64,000 bases of DNA from SCN-70-22 sp046327755 (GTDB taxonomy: Bacteria > Gemmatimonadota > Gemmatimonadetes > Gemmatimonadales > Gemmatimonadaceae), in assembly GCA_046327755.1 (NCBI GenBank), contig JAXLXW010000008.1, positions 124,001 to 188,000 on the forward strand. The letters are read 5' to 3'. The first letter of the stretch is position 1. Each line of letters opens with the position of its first letter. Shown here piece after piece: positions 54,747 through 62,509 of the stretch. The notes beneath the pieces are model-generated. The model was not told where the DNA came from and did not search any database. It saw nothing but the letters and a program-made list of their open reading frames with translations. The position numbers and the translations under genes were made by a program.

Positions 54747-55193
54747 ATGACGTCACCGTCCCCGGCCGTGCCGCCGCGACTCGAACAGGTCCTGCGTCGC
54801 TTCGCGTCGCTTGGGCGCGAGGAGAAGATGGCGGCGCTGGTCTCGTACGCCCGCAAGCTGGAGCCGCTCCCGGAACGATTCGCCGCGCTCCCGGATGACG
54901 GGCACACCGTCCCCGAGTGCCAGACGCCGCTGCGCCTCTTCTCCGAGCTGGACCACGGCACCTTGCACTTCTTCGCCGACATCAACGCCCGCCAGTCCCC
55001 GACGGTCGCCGCCTTCCTGGCGATCGTCTTTGGAGCCGTGAACGGCGAGCCCCCGGCGACCACGCTGGCCATCCCCCCCGACTTCGTGCGCACCGTGATG
55101 GCCAGCATCGGACTGGGCACGCGCGAGGTGGGACTGGAGGCGATCGTGGCGCGCCTCAAGCGCCACGCGCGGGACGCCGGCGCGGCCGCCTAA
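54747..55193 (+). CDS. sufE: SufE-family sulfur acceptor
   Basis: A 148-residue protein of the SufE family, which takes persulfide sulfur from a SufS-type desulfurase for iron-sulfur cluster assembly. The start at 54747 excludes an upstream 16-codon extension. Conserved elements are RFASLGREEKMAALVSYARKLEPLP, VPECQTPLRLF with the acceptor cysteine, LHFFADINARQSPTVAAFLAIVFGAVNG, and the C-terminal helix. No sufS gene is nearby. The TAA stop lies in a GCCTAACG word. Confidence 0.85.
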   Translation: MTSPSPAVPPRLEQVLRRFASLGREEKMAALVSYARKLEPLPERFAALPDDGHTVPECQTPLRLFSELDHGTLHFFADINARQSPTVAAFLAIVFGAVNGEPPATTLAIPPDFVRTVMASIGLGTREVGLEAIVARLKRHARDAGAAA

Positions 55194-55242
55194 CGCCAAC
55201 GCGCCCGCTCGACCGCCCCCTCACTTCCAACCCCGTCCGACC

Positions 55243-55671
55243 ATGGCACAGTCCTACGCCAACCACACGCGGTGGCTGGCCCCCTATCATTTCGTGGTAT
55301 CGCCGCTCCTCATCATCAACTTCGGGATGGCGATTCGCAGCGCCGTCCGGGAGCCGAGTGTCGCGACGGCCTGGGGCGTCCTGCTCTCCTTCGCCATCCT
55401 GCTCGGCATCGGCCTCGGGCGCGTGCAGGCACTCACGGTGCAGGATCGGCTGATCCGCCTCGAGGAGACGCTGCGGCTGCAACGCCTCCTCCCGTCCGAG
55501 GAACACGGCGAGATCGGGAAGCTGTCGCGACGCGAGTTCGTCGCGCTGCGCTTCGCCTCCGACGCCGAACTCCCCGCCCTGTTCCGCCGCGTGCGCAAGG
55601 GCGAGCTTACGGACACCAAGGCCATCAAGCAGGCCATCACCGCCTGGCGCCCCGACGAGTTGCGCGCCTGA
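55243..55671 (+). CDS. DUF6526 membrane protein
   Basis: A 142-residue protein with two helices (about 17-37 and 42-60) followed by a cytoplasmic helical part. It matches my memory of the DUF6526 family: NHTRWLAPYHFVVSPLLI at the start, GRVQALTVQDRLIRLEETLRL, and LRFASDAELPALFRR. Function unknown. It follows sufE by 49 bp. Confidence 0.75.
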   Translation: MAQSYANHTRWLAPYHFVVSPLLIINFGMAIRSAVREPSVATAWGVLLSFAILLGIGLGRVQALTVQDRLIRLEETLRLQRLLPSEEHGEIGKLSRREFVALRFASDAELPALFRRVRKGELTDTKAIKQAITAWRPDELRA

Positions 55672-55729
55672 GCAGGCGCCGGCATCCGTCATACCGTCTG
55701 CCCACCCTCAACACGTCACCTCACGGGAC

Positions 55730-56284
55730 ATGAATCCCCAGTTCTGGCGCCGCTGGCATCGTTGGATCGGCTTCCCCGCCTCGCTCTTCCTTCTCTGGGC
55801 CTCGCTCACCGGCGTCCTCGTCGCCGGGACGGAGTTCTTCGGCGAGGACGAGGCGCTGCGTGAGCGCACGCGCGACCTCGTGAGCCCGGTGAGCACCGAC
55901 TCGCCGCCTAACGCCTGGGGCGACGCCGTACAGAAGGCGCTGGCGACGGTCGCCACCCAGGGCGCTCACGCCCCCATCGACAAGATCGAGCTGCAATTCA
56001 AGGGCGACGCCCCCACCGTCACCGTCTTCACCGGAAAGCCGGGAGGCGGCGAGGACCGCAAGTTCGTCCTCAACGCGACCAGCGGAGCGCTCATCGCCAC
56101 CGAGGCCTACGCCGACAAGCCGTTCCTCTATCGCCTGCACTCGGGCGAGGCGTTCGGCGACGGCGGGCTCGTCTTCGCCATGGGATGGGGACTGGCGATG
56201 GCAGCGCTCACCGTCAGCGGCTTCCTCGTCTTCTGGCGCATGCGCCGACGCGACGCCACCGGGATCAAGAAGTACTTCTTCTAG
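55730..56284 (+). CDS. PepSY-domain membrane protein
   Basis: A 184-residue inner-membrane protein. An N-terminal helix (RRWHRWIGFPASLFLLWASLTGVL) is followed by a periplasmic PepSY-like domain (DKIELQFKGDAPTVTVFTGKPGGGEDRKFVLNATSGAL) and a second helix (about 147-168). PepSY-TM proteins commonly accompany TonB receptors for siderophores or metals, and here a receptor gene lies 0.7 kb away. Its last 20 nt overlap the 3' end of the convergent PepSY-TM gene. Confidence 0.7.
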   Translation: MNPQFWRRWHRWIGFPASLFLLWASLTGVLVAGTEFFGEDEALRERTRDLVSPVSTDSPPNAWGDAVQKALATVATQGAHAPIDKIELQFKGDAPTVTVFTGKPGGGEDRKFVLNATSGALIATEAYADKPFLYRLHSGEAFGDGGLVFAMGWGLAMAALTVSGFLVFWRMRRRDATGIKKYFF

Positions 56285-56858
56285 TCCCGCCAGTGCCACC
56301 CGCGACGCTCGCCCCGGCCCCGCCGGCGGCGAGCGTCGCCCGTTTGCGGCGCGTCTGGTACGGAAGGAACCACAGGTACAGCCCCGTCAGCCACAACGCG
56401 AAGACGATCACCCCCGACGGGAGGAAGACCCAGAGCTTCGCCAGCGGGTGGAACCACGACCCGTCGTGGAGCGACTCCAGCCAGTCGGAACGGCGATACG
56501 CGCTGTGCAGCACGGCCCCGCTTTCCGAGTCGACCTGGATCTCCCAGCGCGAGTTGCTGGTGATCTTCATGATCCCCTTGCCGGGGCGCACGTCGACGCG
56601 CTCGATGTCATCCCAGCTGCCGATCCCGGCCTGCGGAACGGCGCGCGCGATCTCGAGGACCCGTGCGAACGCCAGGCTTGGCACCGCCCCGCTCCCCTTG
56701 TGCTCCGTCGGCTGCACCCAGCTCCACTGCTTCTTCAGCTGCAACAGCACCCCGGACGCGATCACCACGAGGAAGGGAACCGCGATCGCCACGGCGCCCC
56801 AGCGGTGCAGCTTGCGCGACAGGACGCGGATGTTCGGAAAGGAGGCGGAGTGGGTCAT
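56265..56858 (-). CDS. PepSY-associated TM protein
   Basis: A 197-residue membrane protein with the start MTHSASFPNIRVLSRKLHRWG. Helices lie at about residues 18-42 and 150-172; between them is a PepSY-type periplasmic domain (GIMKITSNSRWEIQVDSESGAVLHSAYRRSDWLESLHDGSW). The HRW motif before the first helix and the HDGSWF sequence before the second are conserved in PepSY-TM proteins. It lies 110 bp downstream of the TonB receptor gene and probably belongs to the same uptake or reductive iron-release function. Confidence 0.75.
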   Translation of the reverse strand: MTHSASFPNIRVLSRKLHRWGAVAIAVPFLVVIASGVLLQLKKQWSWVQPTEHKGSGAVPSLAFARVLEIARAVPQAGIGSWDDIERVDVRPGKGIMKITSNSRWEIQVDSESGAVLHSAYRRSDWLESLHDGSWFHPLAKLWVFLPSGVIVFALWLTGLYLWFLPYQTRRKRATLAAGGAGASVAGGTGGTRRSTS

Positions 56859-56884
56859 CGAATGCTCGGTGGGGGGAAGTGCCA

Positions 56885-56953
56885 GCGGGCGGCCCCCCCT
56901 CTCGGAGCGACCGCCCGCCGACACCGGCGTGTCACGATCTACGCGTGACACGC
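56885..56953 (-). terminator. Two hairpins behind the TonB receptor gene
   Basis: GCGTGTCACG (56927-56936) and CGTGACACGC (56944-56953) form a perfect 10-bp stem with a 7-nt loop, 15 nt after the receptor stop codon. A second stem GCGGGCGG/CCGCCCGC (56885-56892 with 56911-56918) follows. They separate the receptor from the PepSY gene and could terminate or protect the receptor mRNA. Confidence 0.55.
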
Positions 56954-56968
56954 GAGGAAACGTTGGCG

Positions 56969-59140
56969 CTAGCGCGTGCGCACCAGCGCGAACGACACGA
57001 CGACGTTGCGCCGCAGCCCAGGCTCGAAGGCCACCGGGACGTTGCTCACGACGTCGGGGTTGAGGAAGGCCGAGGCGAGGTACGAGCGGTCGCCAAGGTT
57101 GTTGATCGCCACGAAGCCGCGCAGCCCCACGCCGCCGCCGAGCGAGACTGGTCGGTCGAGCGAGAAGGTTGTGTTGAGGATCGCGTACCCCGGCACCGTG
57201 ACCACGTTCGCGTCATCCGCGAAGTACTTCCCAAAACCCTGCGCCCCGAGGCGCACCGCAAGACCGCGCCACGCGTCCGGCGACAGCCCCAGCGTCACCG
57301 AGCCGAAGACGTCCGGCACCCCCACGATCTTGTTCCCCGAGTAGTCGGCGATATGGCCGGCCAGCGCCTTGTTGTAGTGGACCGAGTCCACCTGGTACTT
57401 CTGGTACGTGTTGTTGGAGAAGGTGAGCCCCGTCTCCAGCAGGAGGCCGCCAGCTGCACGCGCGTTGATGCCGACTTCCAGCCCGCGACGCCGCGCCTCG
57501 CCCGCCGTGAAGTAGAAGCGTCCGCCACGATACGGGACGATCTCGTTCGTCACGTTGGTCTGGTACGCGGCCACATCGTACGACAGCTCACGGACGAAGC
57601 CCGTTCCCTGCGCCACGATCTGCTTGGTCCCGACCTCGAACGTCGTCGAACGAATCGGGTCGAGGAGCGGGTTGATCCCCGTGATCGTATCCTGCCCGAA
57701 GGTCGAGGCAGGATCGGTCTCGTTCCCCGCCGGCGCCTCGACACCGCCGCCGACATTCGCATAGAACGTGTGCGTCGCCGAGCGGCGATAGGTGAGCCCG
57801 AGCTTTGGCGTCACGCGCGAGAAGCTGCGCTGGTCGTTGAGCTTCGGCGTGATGAACGAGCGGAAGATGTAGTGGATGTTGTCGTAGCGTGCGCCGAGCG
57901 AGGCGGTCCAGTCCTCGCCCAGGTCGAGTTCCTCCGTGAGGTAAGCGCCGAAGTTGGCCGCCCCTTCGCGCTTGTTGTCGCGCAGGTCGGAGGCGCGCGT
58001 CCCCTGGGCGGTCAGGCCATAGAAGAGGATCGCGCCATCCTGGTACGCCACGTCGCTCCCCGCCACGAAGCGCTGCTTCACGTTCGGCGAGAGCGTGGCG
58101 CGGTTCTGGAAGGAGACGTTCGCCCCGGTGTGATAGCGCGTGAAGTCGCGGAACGTCCCGCGCTCCGAACGCTGCAGGTACTTGGGGTTCACGTACACCA
58201 TCCCGCCAAACTCGTTGTTGTCCCCGATGCGATGCGTGAGCGAGGCGCCAAGGCGCCCCAACCGGTTGTAGCGGCGCTCGCGACGCGAGAGATACGTCGC
58301 ATTCGCCGCCTCCGGCGTCGCTTCGGCGAGCGCGCGCGTCAGCGGGCCAGGAATGTTGAAGGCGTTGTTCGTCGCCACCGCGAAGACGCTCACGTCCGTG
58401 GCATCGCCCGGCGTTGCCGTGAAGCCAAGGTTGAGCAGCGACCGGCGGCTCCCGCTGTTCGCCCGGTAGCCGTCGAAGTTCGTGTTGGCAAACGACCCGA
58501 AGAGGCGCCCGCTTCCCACACGCGTCCCCGTCCGCAGCACGGTGCGGTTGAAGCCGTACGACCCGAGCGCCGCTTCCACTTCCATCGCGTGCTGCTCGAA
58601 GGTCGGCGCCGTCGACACCGCGATCACCCCGCCAGCTGCATTTCCCCAGAGCGACGACGCGTTCGAACGCACGACCTCGATGCGCTCCGCGACGCCCAGG
58701 TCGACGTCATCAAACGAGGTGCGGCCATCAGGTTCGGTCTCCGGAAAACCATCGAGCAGGACTCGGATCCCGCGCGACGTCCCCGCGTTGGAGCGATCGC
58801 CCGCCCCGCGCGCCCCGAAGCCGCGAATGACGATGCGCACATCGGAGTTGCCGTAGCGCGACTGCGCGAGCACGCCAGGCACGGCCGACAGCGCCTCGTC
58901 GAGCCCGTAACCGCGCACCTGACGCAGCTTCTCCGAACCCACGACCGTGATCGCGAGCGGGACTTCCAGCGTCGACGTCCCACGGCCGCGCGCCGTGATG
59001 GTCATCGGCGCGAGCCTCGTGCGAGCGCTGTCGGCGGCGGTGGAGTCGCTCCTGGCCGGCTTGGCCTGCTGCGCGGCGGCAGGCCCTGCGAGTAGACTTG
59101 CGGCGAGCAACGTTGCCGGAACGGACGGGCGAGGAAGCAT
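56969..59140 (-). CDS. TonB-dependent receptor, siderophore/FecA-like
   Basis: A 723-residue outer-membrane receptor. The ATG at 59140 begins the signal peptide (VPATLLAASLLAGPAAAQQ); an upstream in-frame ATG lies inside the inverted repeat and is less likely. The plug shows LEVPLAITVVGSEKLRQ, RGFGARGAGDRSNAGTSRGIRVLLDGFP and NASSLWGNAAGGVIAVST; the barrel ends in FALVRTR. In contrast to the other receptors here, it has no CarboxypepD-like N-terminal domain. The nearby PepSY genes favour iron-chelate or another metal-complex as ligand. Confidence 0.88.
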   Translation of the reverse strand: MLPRPSVPATLLAASLLAGPAAAQQAKPARSDSTAADSARTRLAPMTITARGRGTSTLEVPLAITVVGSEKLRQVRGYGLDEALSAVPGVLAQSRYGNSDVRIVIRGFGARGAGDRSNAGTSRGIRVLLDGFPETEPDGRTSFDDVDLGVAERIEVVRSNASSLWGNAAGGVIAVSTAPTFEQHAMEVEAALGSYGFNRTVLRTGTRVGSGRLFGSFANTNFDGYRANSGSRRSLLNLGFTATPGDATDVSVFAVATNNAFNIPGPLTRALAEATPEAANATYLSRRERRYNRLGRLGASLTHRIGDNNEFGGMVYVNPKYLQRSERGTFRDFTRYHTGANVSFQNRATLSPNVKQRFVAGSDVAYQDGAILFYGLTAQGTRASDLRDNKREGAANFGAYLTEELDLGEDWTASLGARYDNIHYIFRSFITPKLNDQRSFSRVTPKLGLTYRRSATHTFYANVGGGVEAPAGNETDPASTFGQDTITGINPLLDPIRSTTFEVGTKQIVAQGTGFVRELSYDVAAYQTNVTNEIVPYRGGRFYFTAGEARRRGLEVGINARAAGGLLLETGLTFSNNTYQKYQVDSVHYNKALAGHIADYSGNKIVGVPDVFGSVTLGLSPDAWRGLAVRLGAQGFGKYFADDANVVTVPGYAILNTTFSLDRPVSLGGGVGLRGFVAINNLGDRSYLASAFLNPDVVSNVPVAFEPGLRRNVVVSFALVRTR

Positions 59141-59186
59141 GGCGTGCGAGGAGAGCGTTCGAAGGAATGCTACGGGGAACCAGAAG

Positions 59187-59214
59187 ACCGAAGTGCACAT
59201 CTTACCACTTCGGT
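59187..59214. promoter_or_regulatory. Inverted repeat at the TonB receptor promoter
   Basis: ACCGAAGTG (59187-59195) and CACTTCGGT (59206-59214) are perfect 9-bp arms with a 10-bp spacer. On the minus strand the spacer holds TAAGAT, a possible -10 element, so a protein bound to the repeat would control the receptor gene. It lies about 47 bp before the start codon. Confidence 0.6.
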
Positions 59215-59223
59215 CATGAAAAA

Positions 59224-59249
59224 TTAAGGAAGCAGTTGCGCCTCCTTAA
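59224..59249. promoter_or_regulatory. Second, AT-rich inverted repeat upstream of the TonB receptor
   Basis: TTAAGGA (59224-59230) and TCCTTAA (59243-59249) are 7-bp arms with a 12-bp spacer, 10 bp outside the first inverted repeat. The arms are unusually AT-rich for this region and may be a second operator or an upstream promoter element. Confidence 0.4.
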
Positions 59250-59310
59250 CGCGCGCGCCCGTTGAAGCGCTGCACCCCCGCTTCGAACCCCGTCTCGCCC
59301 CGCCCACCGC

Positions 59311-59396
59311 TCGCACCCGCTCGCACCCGCTCGTACCCGCTCGCACCCGCTCGCACCCGCTCGTACCCGCTCGCACCCGCTCGCACCCGCTCGTAC
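59311..59396 (+). repeat. Nested 10-bp/30-bp tandem repeat
   Basis: Eight full copies plus a partial ninth of the 10-bp unit TCGCACCCGC. Every third copy is TCGTACCCGC, giving a 30-bp higher-order unit present three times. It lies in the intergenic region 45 bp upstream of the CDGSH gene. Confidence 0.85.
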
Positions 59397-59440
59397 GTCG
59401 CTGGCTCAGCGCCCCTCACCTCTCAACACCACCGAAGGTC

Positions 59441-59734
59441 ATGCCGTCTTTCACCATCAAGGTCCGGGAGAACGCCTCGCTCTTCATCACCCCCGAGGAC
59501 GCGGCGCAGCTGCAGCTGGTCGATCACGCGGGGAATGCGATCCCGATCCCGCCAGGCAAGGGCGTCTCCCTGTGCCGCTGCGGTGCGTCCAAGCGGAAGC
59601 CGTTCTGCGATGCCTCGCACAAGCTCATCGGGTGGGACGGAACGCTGAACCCGGTCCCCGCGGCGCCCGCCGCGCCTCCCGCCGCCACCGAACCGACGCC
59701 CCCTCCCGCGACGGAACCGCCGCCAGCCGCATGA
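59441..59734 (+). CDS. CDGSH iron-sulfur domain protein
   Basis: A 97-residue protein with one CDGSH [2Fe-2S] motif: ligands Cys45, Cys47, Cys56 and His60 in CRCGASKRKPFCDASHK. The N-terminal part (FTIKVRENASLFI) forms the usual beta extension; the C-terminal 30 residues are Pro/Ala/Thr-rich and disordered. Such proteins bind a redox-active, labile cluster and act in redox or iron handling. Its TGA overlaps the ATG of the next gene (ATGA), so the two are coupled. Confidence 0.88.
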   Translation: MPSFTIKVRENASLFITPEDAAQLQLVDHAGNAIPIPPGKGVSLCRCGASKRKPFCDASHKLIGWDGTLNPVPAAPAAPPAATEPTPPPATEPPPAA

Positions 59735-60795
59735 CCGACGCACGCCGCGCCGCCACCGACTCCAGCGCGCCCCGATCCGAAGGGGAGCTCGAGGAACGAC
59801 TCAGCCGCCCGTCGGCCGACGTCGTGGCGGCGCTGCGCGCCTGCCCGGGAGATGTCGCGGTGGTGGGAGCGGGGGGTAAGATGGGCCCCTCGCTCACCGC
59901 GATGGTGCGCCGCGCCGCGGACGCGCTCCACGACGGGCGACGCGTTCACGCGATTTCACGGTGGAAGAGCGAGTCGGGGAAGCGGGACGCCGACCACCTC
60001 TCGGCGATGGGGGTGCATGTCGTGCACGCGGACCTGCTCGACCCCGGCGCGTATGCGGCGCTCCCCGACGCCGCCAACGTCATTTACATGGCGGGGCAGA
60101 AGTTCGGGACACGGGACGCCCCGTCCCTCACCTGGATGACGAATACGGTGGTCCCCGCCTACGCGGCGCGGCGCTACCGCGACGCGCGCCTCGTTGCCTT
60201 CTCCACGGGCAACGTCTACCCGCTCACCCCAGTGAACGGGAGCGGCTCTCGGGAGGACGACGTGCTCGCCCCGGTCGGCGAGTACGCGGCGTCGTGCGTC
60301 GGGCGCGAGCGCGTCTTCGAAGATGCCTCCGCGCGCTGGGGGACGCGCGTCGCCCTCATCCGCCTCAACTACGCCGTCGACCTTCGCTACGGTGTGCTGG
60401 TGGACCTGGGGCGGCGGATCCTGGATGGGGCGCCGATCGACTGCTCGATGGGCTACGTCAATTGCATCTGGCAGGGAGACGCGAACGCGATGGCGATCCG
60501 TGCCCTGGCCCACGCGAGTGCGCCGCCACTCGCCCTCAACGTCACGGGGGGCGCCCGGCTCGCGGTCCGCGACGTCACGCAGCGACTCGGCGAGCTGCTG
60601 GACGTCGCACCGCAGCTTGCCGGGGACGAAGCGCCGGACGCCCTCCTGAGCGACACCTCGCGCGCCCGTGCCCTCTTCGGCCCGCCGTCGGTTGACGAGG
60701 AGACGCTGATGCGCTGGGTCGCCGACTGGCTGCGGGCCGGGGGGCGCACGTTAGGCAAGCCGACGAGGTTCGAGCGGCGCGATGGTGCCTTCTGA
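59731..60795 (+). CDS. NAD(P)-binding SDR with altered YxxxK motif
   Basis: A 354-residue protein of the extended SDR/NAD-dependent epimerase type. The nucleotide-binding motif GAGGKMG lies at 46-52, and VIYMAGQKFGT and LVAFSTGNVYPL are usual strand 4-5 sequences. The catalytic Tyr185 is present, but position +4 is Cys189 (EYAASC) instead of Lys, so normal SDR chemistry is doubtful. It overlaps the CDGSH gene by 4 nt and leads into a DapA-like gene, suggesting one pathway; the substrate is unknown. Confidence 0.75.
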   Translation: MTDARRAATDSSAPRSEGELEERLSRPSADVVAALRACPGDVAVVGAGGKMGPSLTAMVRRAADALHDGRRVHAISRWKSESGKRDADHLSAMGVHVVHADLLDPGAYAALPDAANVIYMAGQKFGTRDAPSLTWMTNTVVPAYAARRYRDARLVAFSTGNVYPLTPVNGSGSREDDVLAPVGEYAASCVGRERVFEDASARWGTRVALIRLNYAVDLRYGVLVDLGRRILDGAPIDCSMGYVNCIWQGDANAMAIRALAHASAPPLALNVTGGARLAVRDVTQRLGELLDVAPQLAGDEAPDALLSDTSRARALFGPPSVDEETLMRWVADWLRAGGRTLGKPTRFERRDGAF

Positions 60796-60829
60796 TGATG
60801 GCGCCGGACGCCCAACCCACCGGCCGCCC

Positions 60830-61918
60830 ATGACCCCGCTGCGCGCCCACCTCCTCGCGGGACAGGTGATCCCGGCGCACCCGCTCGCGCTCACCGCCCA
60901 GCGCCGGCTGGACGAGCGACGACAGCGCGCCCTCACGCGCTACTATGTGGAGGCGGGTGCCGGCGGCGTCGCCGTGGGCGTGCACACCACCCAGTTCGCC
61001 ATCCGGCAGCACGGAATGCTGCGCGACGTCCTGGCGTTAGGCGCGACCAGCGCGCGCGAGTGGGTGGCGCGCTCGCCGCGCCCGTTCGCCCTCATCGCCG
61101 GTGCGGTGGGCGGGCGCGCGCAAGCAGTCGGCGAGGCCGCGCTGGCGCGCGACCTGGGCTACGACGCCGTCCTCCTCTCGCTCGCCGGCCACGACGCATC
61201 GACGCACCAGGAACTGCTGGCGCACTGTCGGGCCGTTGGCGAGGTGCTCCCGCTGGTCGGCTTCTACCTGCAGCCGGCGGTTGGGGGGCGACGTCTCGAC
61301 TATCGCTTCTGGCGGGACTTCGCCGAGCTCCCCGAGGTCGTCGCCATCAAGATCGCCCCCTTCAATCGCTACCAGACGCTCGACGTGGTGCGTGCCGTGG
61401 TCGACGCCGGGCGCGACGACATCGCGCTCTACACCGGCAACGACGACAACATCGTGGCCGACCTCCTGACGCCGTTCACCTTCGGCCGTGGCGAGGAGCG
61501 TGTCACGCGCCACATCGTCGGCGGGTTGCTGGGGCAGTGGGCGGTCTGGACGCACCGCGCCGTTGCGATGCTGGCCGAGCTCACGTCGCTACGCGGGCGC
61601 GACGCGGAGGGGGCAGCGGGAGCCGGACTCTCCGCTCGCGACGTCGCCACCACGTTCCGGCGGTCGCTCGGGCTCGGCGCTGCGCTCACCGACGCCAACG
61701 CGGCACTCTTCGACGTGGCCCACCAGTTCGCTGGCTGCATCGCGGGGATTCACGAGGTGCTGCGGCGCCAGCGCCTCCTCGACGGCACCTGGTGTCTCGA
61801 TCCCGCCGAGCATCTCTCACCCGGGCAATCGGCGGAGCTCGACCGCGTCATGGCGGCCTATCCCGAGCTGCTCGATGACGACTTCGTCGCCGAGCATCGC
61901 GACCAGTGGATGTCCTAG
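60830..61918 (+). CDS. Dihydrodipicolinate-synthase-family aldolase
   Basis: A 362-residue TIM-barrel protein of the DapA/N-acetylneuraminate-lyase superfamily. The Schiff-base lysine is in VVAIKIAPFNRYQT and the catalytic tyrosine in LVGFYLQPAVGG; TGNDDNIVADLLTPF follows. It is longer than DapA by about 70 residues at the C-terminus. The ATG at 60830 is chosen; an in-frame ATG at 60782 would overlap the SDR gene by 14 nt. It probably cleaves or forms a keto-acid sugar derivative together with the upstream SDR. Confidence 0.75.
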   Translation: MTPLRAHLLAGQVIPAHPLALTAQRRLDERRQRALTRYYVEAGAGGVAVGVHTTQFAIRQHGMLRDVLALGATSAREWVARSPRPFALIAGAVGGRAQAVGEAALARDLGYDAVLLSLAGHDASTHQELLAHCRAVGEVLPLVGFYLQPAVGGRRLDYRFWRDFAELPEVVAIKIAPFNRYQTLDVVRAVVDAGRDDIALYTGNDDNIVADLLTPFTFGRGEERVTRHIVGGLLGQWAVWTHRAVAMLAELTSLRGRDAEGAAGAGLSARDVATTFRRSLGLGAALTDANAALFDVAHQFAGCIAGIHEVLRRQRLLDGTWCLDPAEHLSPGQSAELDRVMAAYPELLDDDFVAEHRDQWMS

Positions 61919-61925
61919 CGCGGCG

Positions 61926-62414
61926 TCAGGTGAGCTGCGCGTGCCAGGACGACGACGCGGGGCGCTCGAAGCGCGCGCGGTAGTCGCCCGCGTTGGTGAG
62001 TGTGGTGTCGAACACGGGCGTATCGCTGCCGATGCGGCCATCGCGCGCGCGCGCCGCGTAGGTCGCCCGGTCGACGCATTGCACCTGGCCGGCCGCATCG
62101 CGATAGAAGACGCGCCCGCCGGCCAGCAGGCTCGTTCCGAGCGCCCGCTCCAGTTGCTGCAGCGAGCGATACAGCGCATCGATCGAGCAACCGGAGGCCC
62201 CGGCGGCTCGCTGGTCGACGCCGATTGCCAGGAAGCGGCCGTCGCGCCAGTCGCGCCCGCAGGTGAGCGGCTCGCCATGCGCCTGCCAGCGGGCGAGGTA
62301 CTCGTCCACGAGGCGCAGCAATGCCTCGCTGGCGTCGCCGTTCAGCGCATCGCTCGCGCCGAAGATCCAAAGGCGCGCATCGTCCGGAAGTCGTTCAAAG
62401 GAAACCTGCGGCAT
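61926..62414 (-). CDS. Conserved protein of unknown function (Bacteroidetes-type family)
   Basis: A 162-residue cytosolic protein. From memory it resembles a conserved Bacteroidetes family often mislabelled as ABC transporter ATPase: ARLWIFGASDALN at the start, YLARWQAHGEPLTC, then GVDQRAAGASGCSIDALYRSLQQLE. No Walker motif is present, so ATPase activity is not supported. The conserved His of AHG and the Cys of SGCSID could form an active site. It ends 7 nt from the convergent DapA-like gene. Confidence 0.65.
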   Translation of the reverse strand: MPQVSFERLPDDARLWIFGASDALNGDASEALLRLVDEYLARWQAHGEPLTCGRDWRDGRFLAIGVDQRAAGASGCSIDALYRSLQQLERALGTSLLAGGRVFYRDAAGQVQCVDRATYAARARDGRIGSDTPVFDTTLTNAGDYRARFERPASSSWHAQLT

Positions 62415-62509
62415 CGACCATCCACTCCAACGAGATCTTGCATGTCCATGCCGCGGCAGCCGCGTCGGTCCTGAACCGAACGGCGACTGCCGCGGCGGCT
62501 ACGGTCGTG

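Noticed and set aside
59308..59400. Tandem repeats considered as a CRISPR array
   Set aside because: Units are 10 bp, directly adjacent without variable spacers, and no cas gene is present.
59262..59648. Open frame with PLAPARTRSY repeats upstream of and overlapping the CDGSH gene
   Set aside because: The repeat peptide is only a translation of the 30-bp DNA repeat, and the frame then runs out of frame through the CDGSH gene, which has a complete motif in its own frame.
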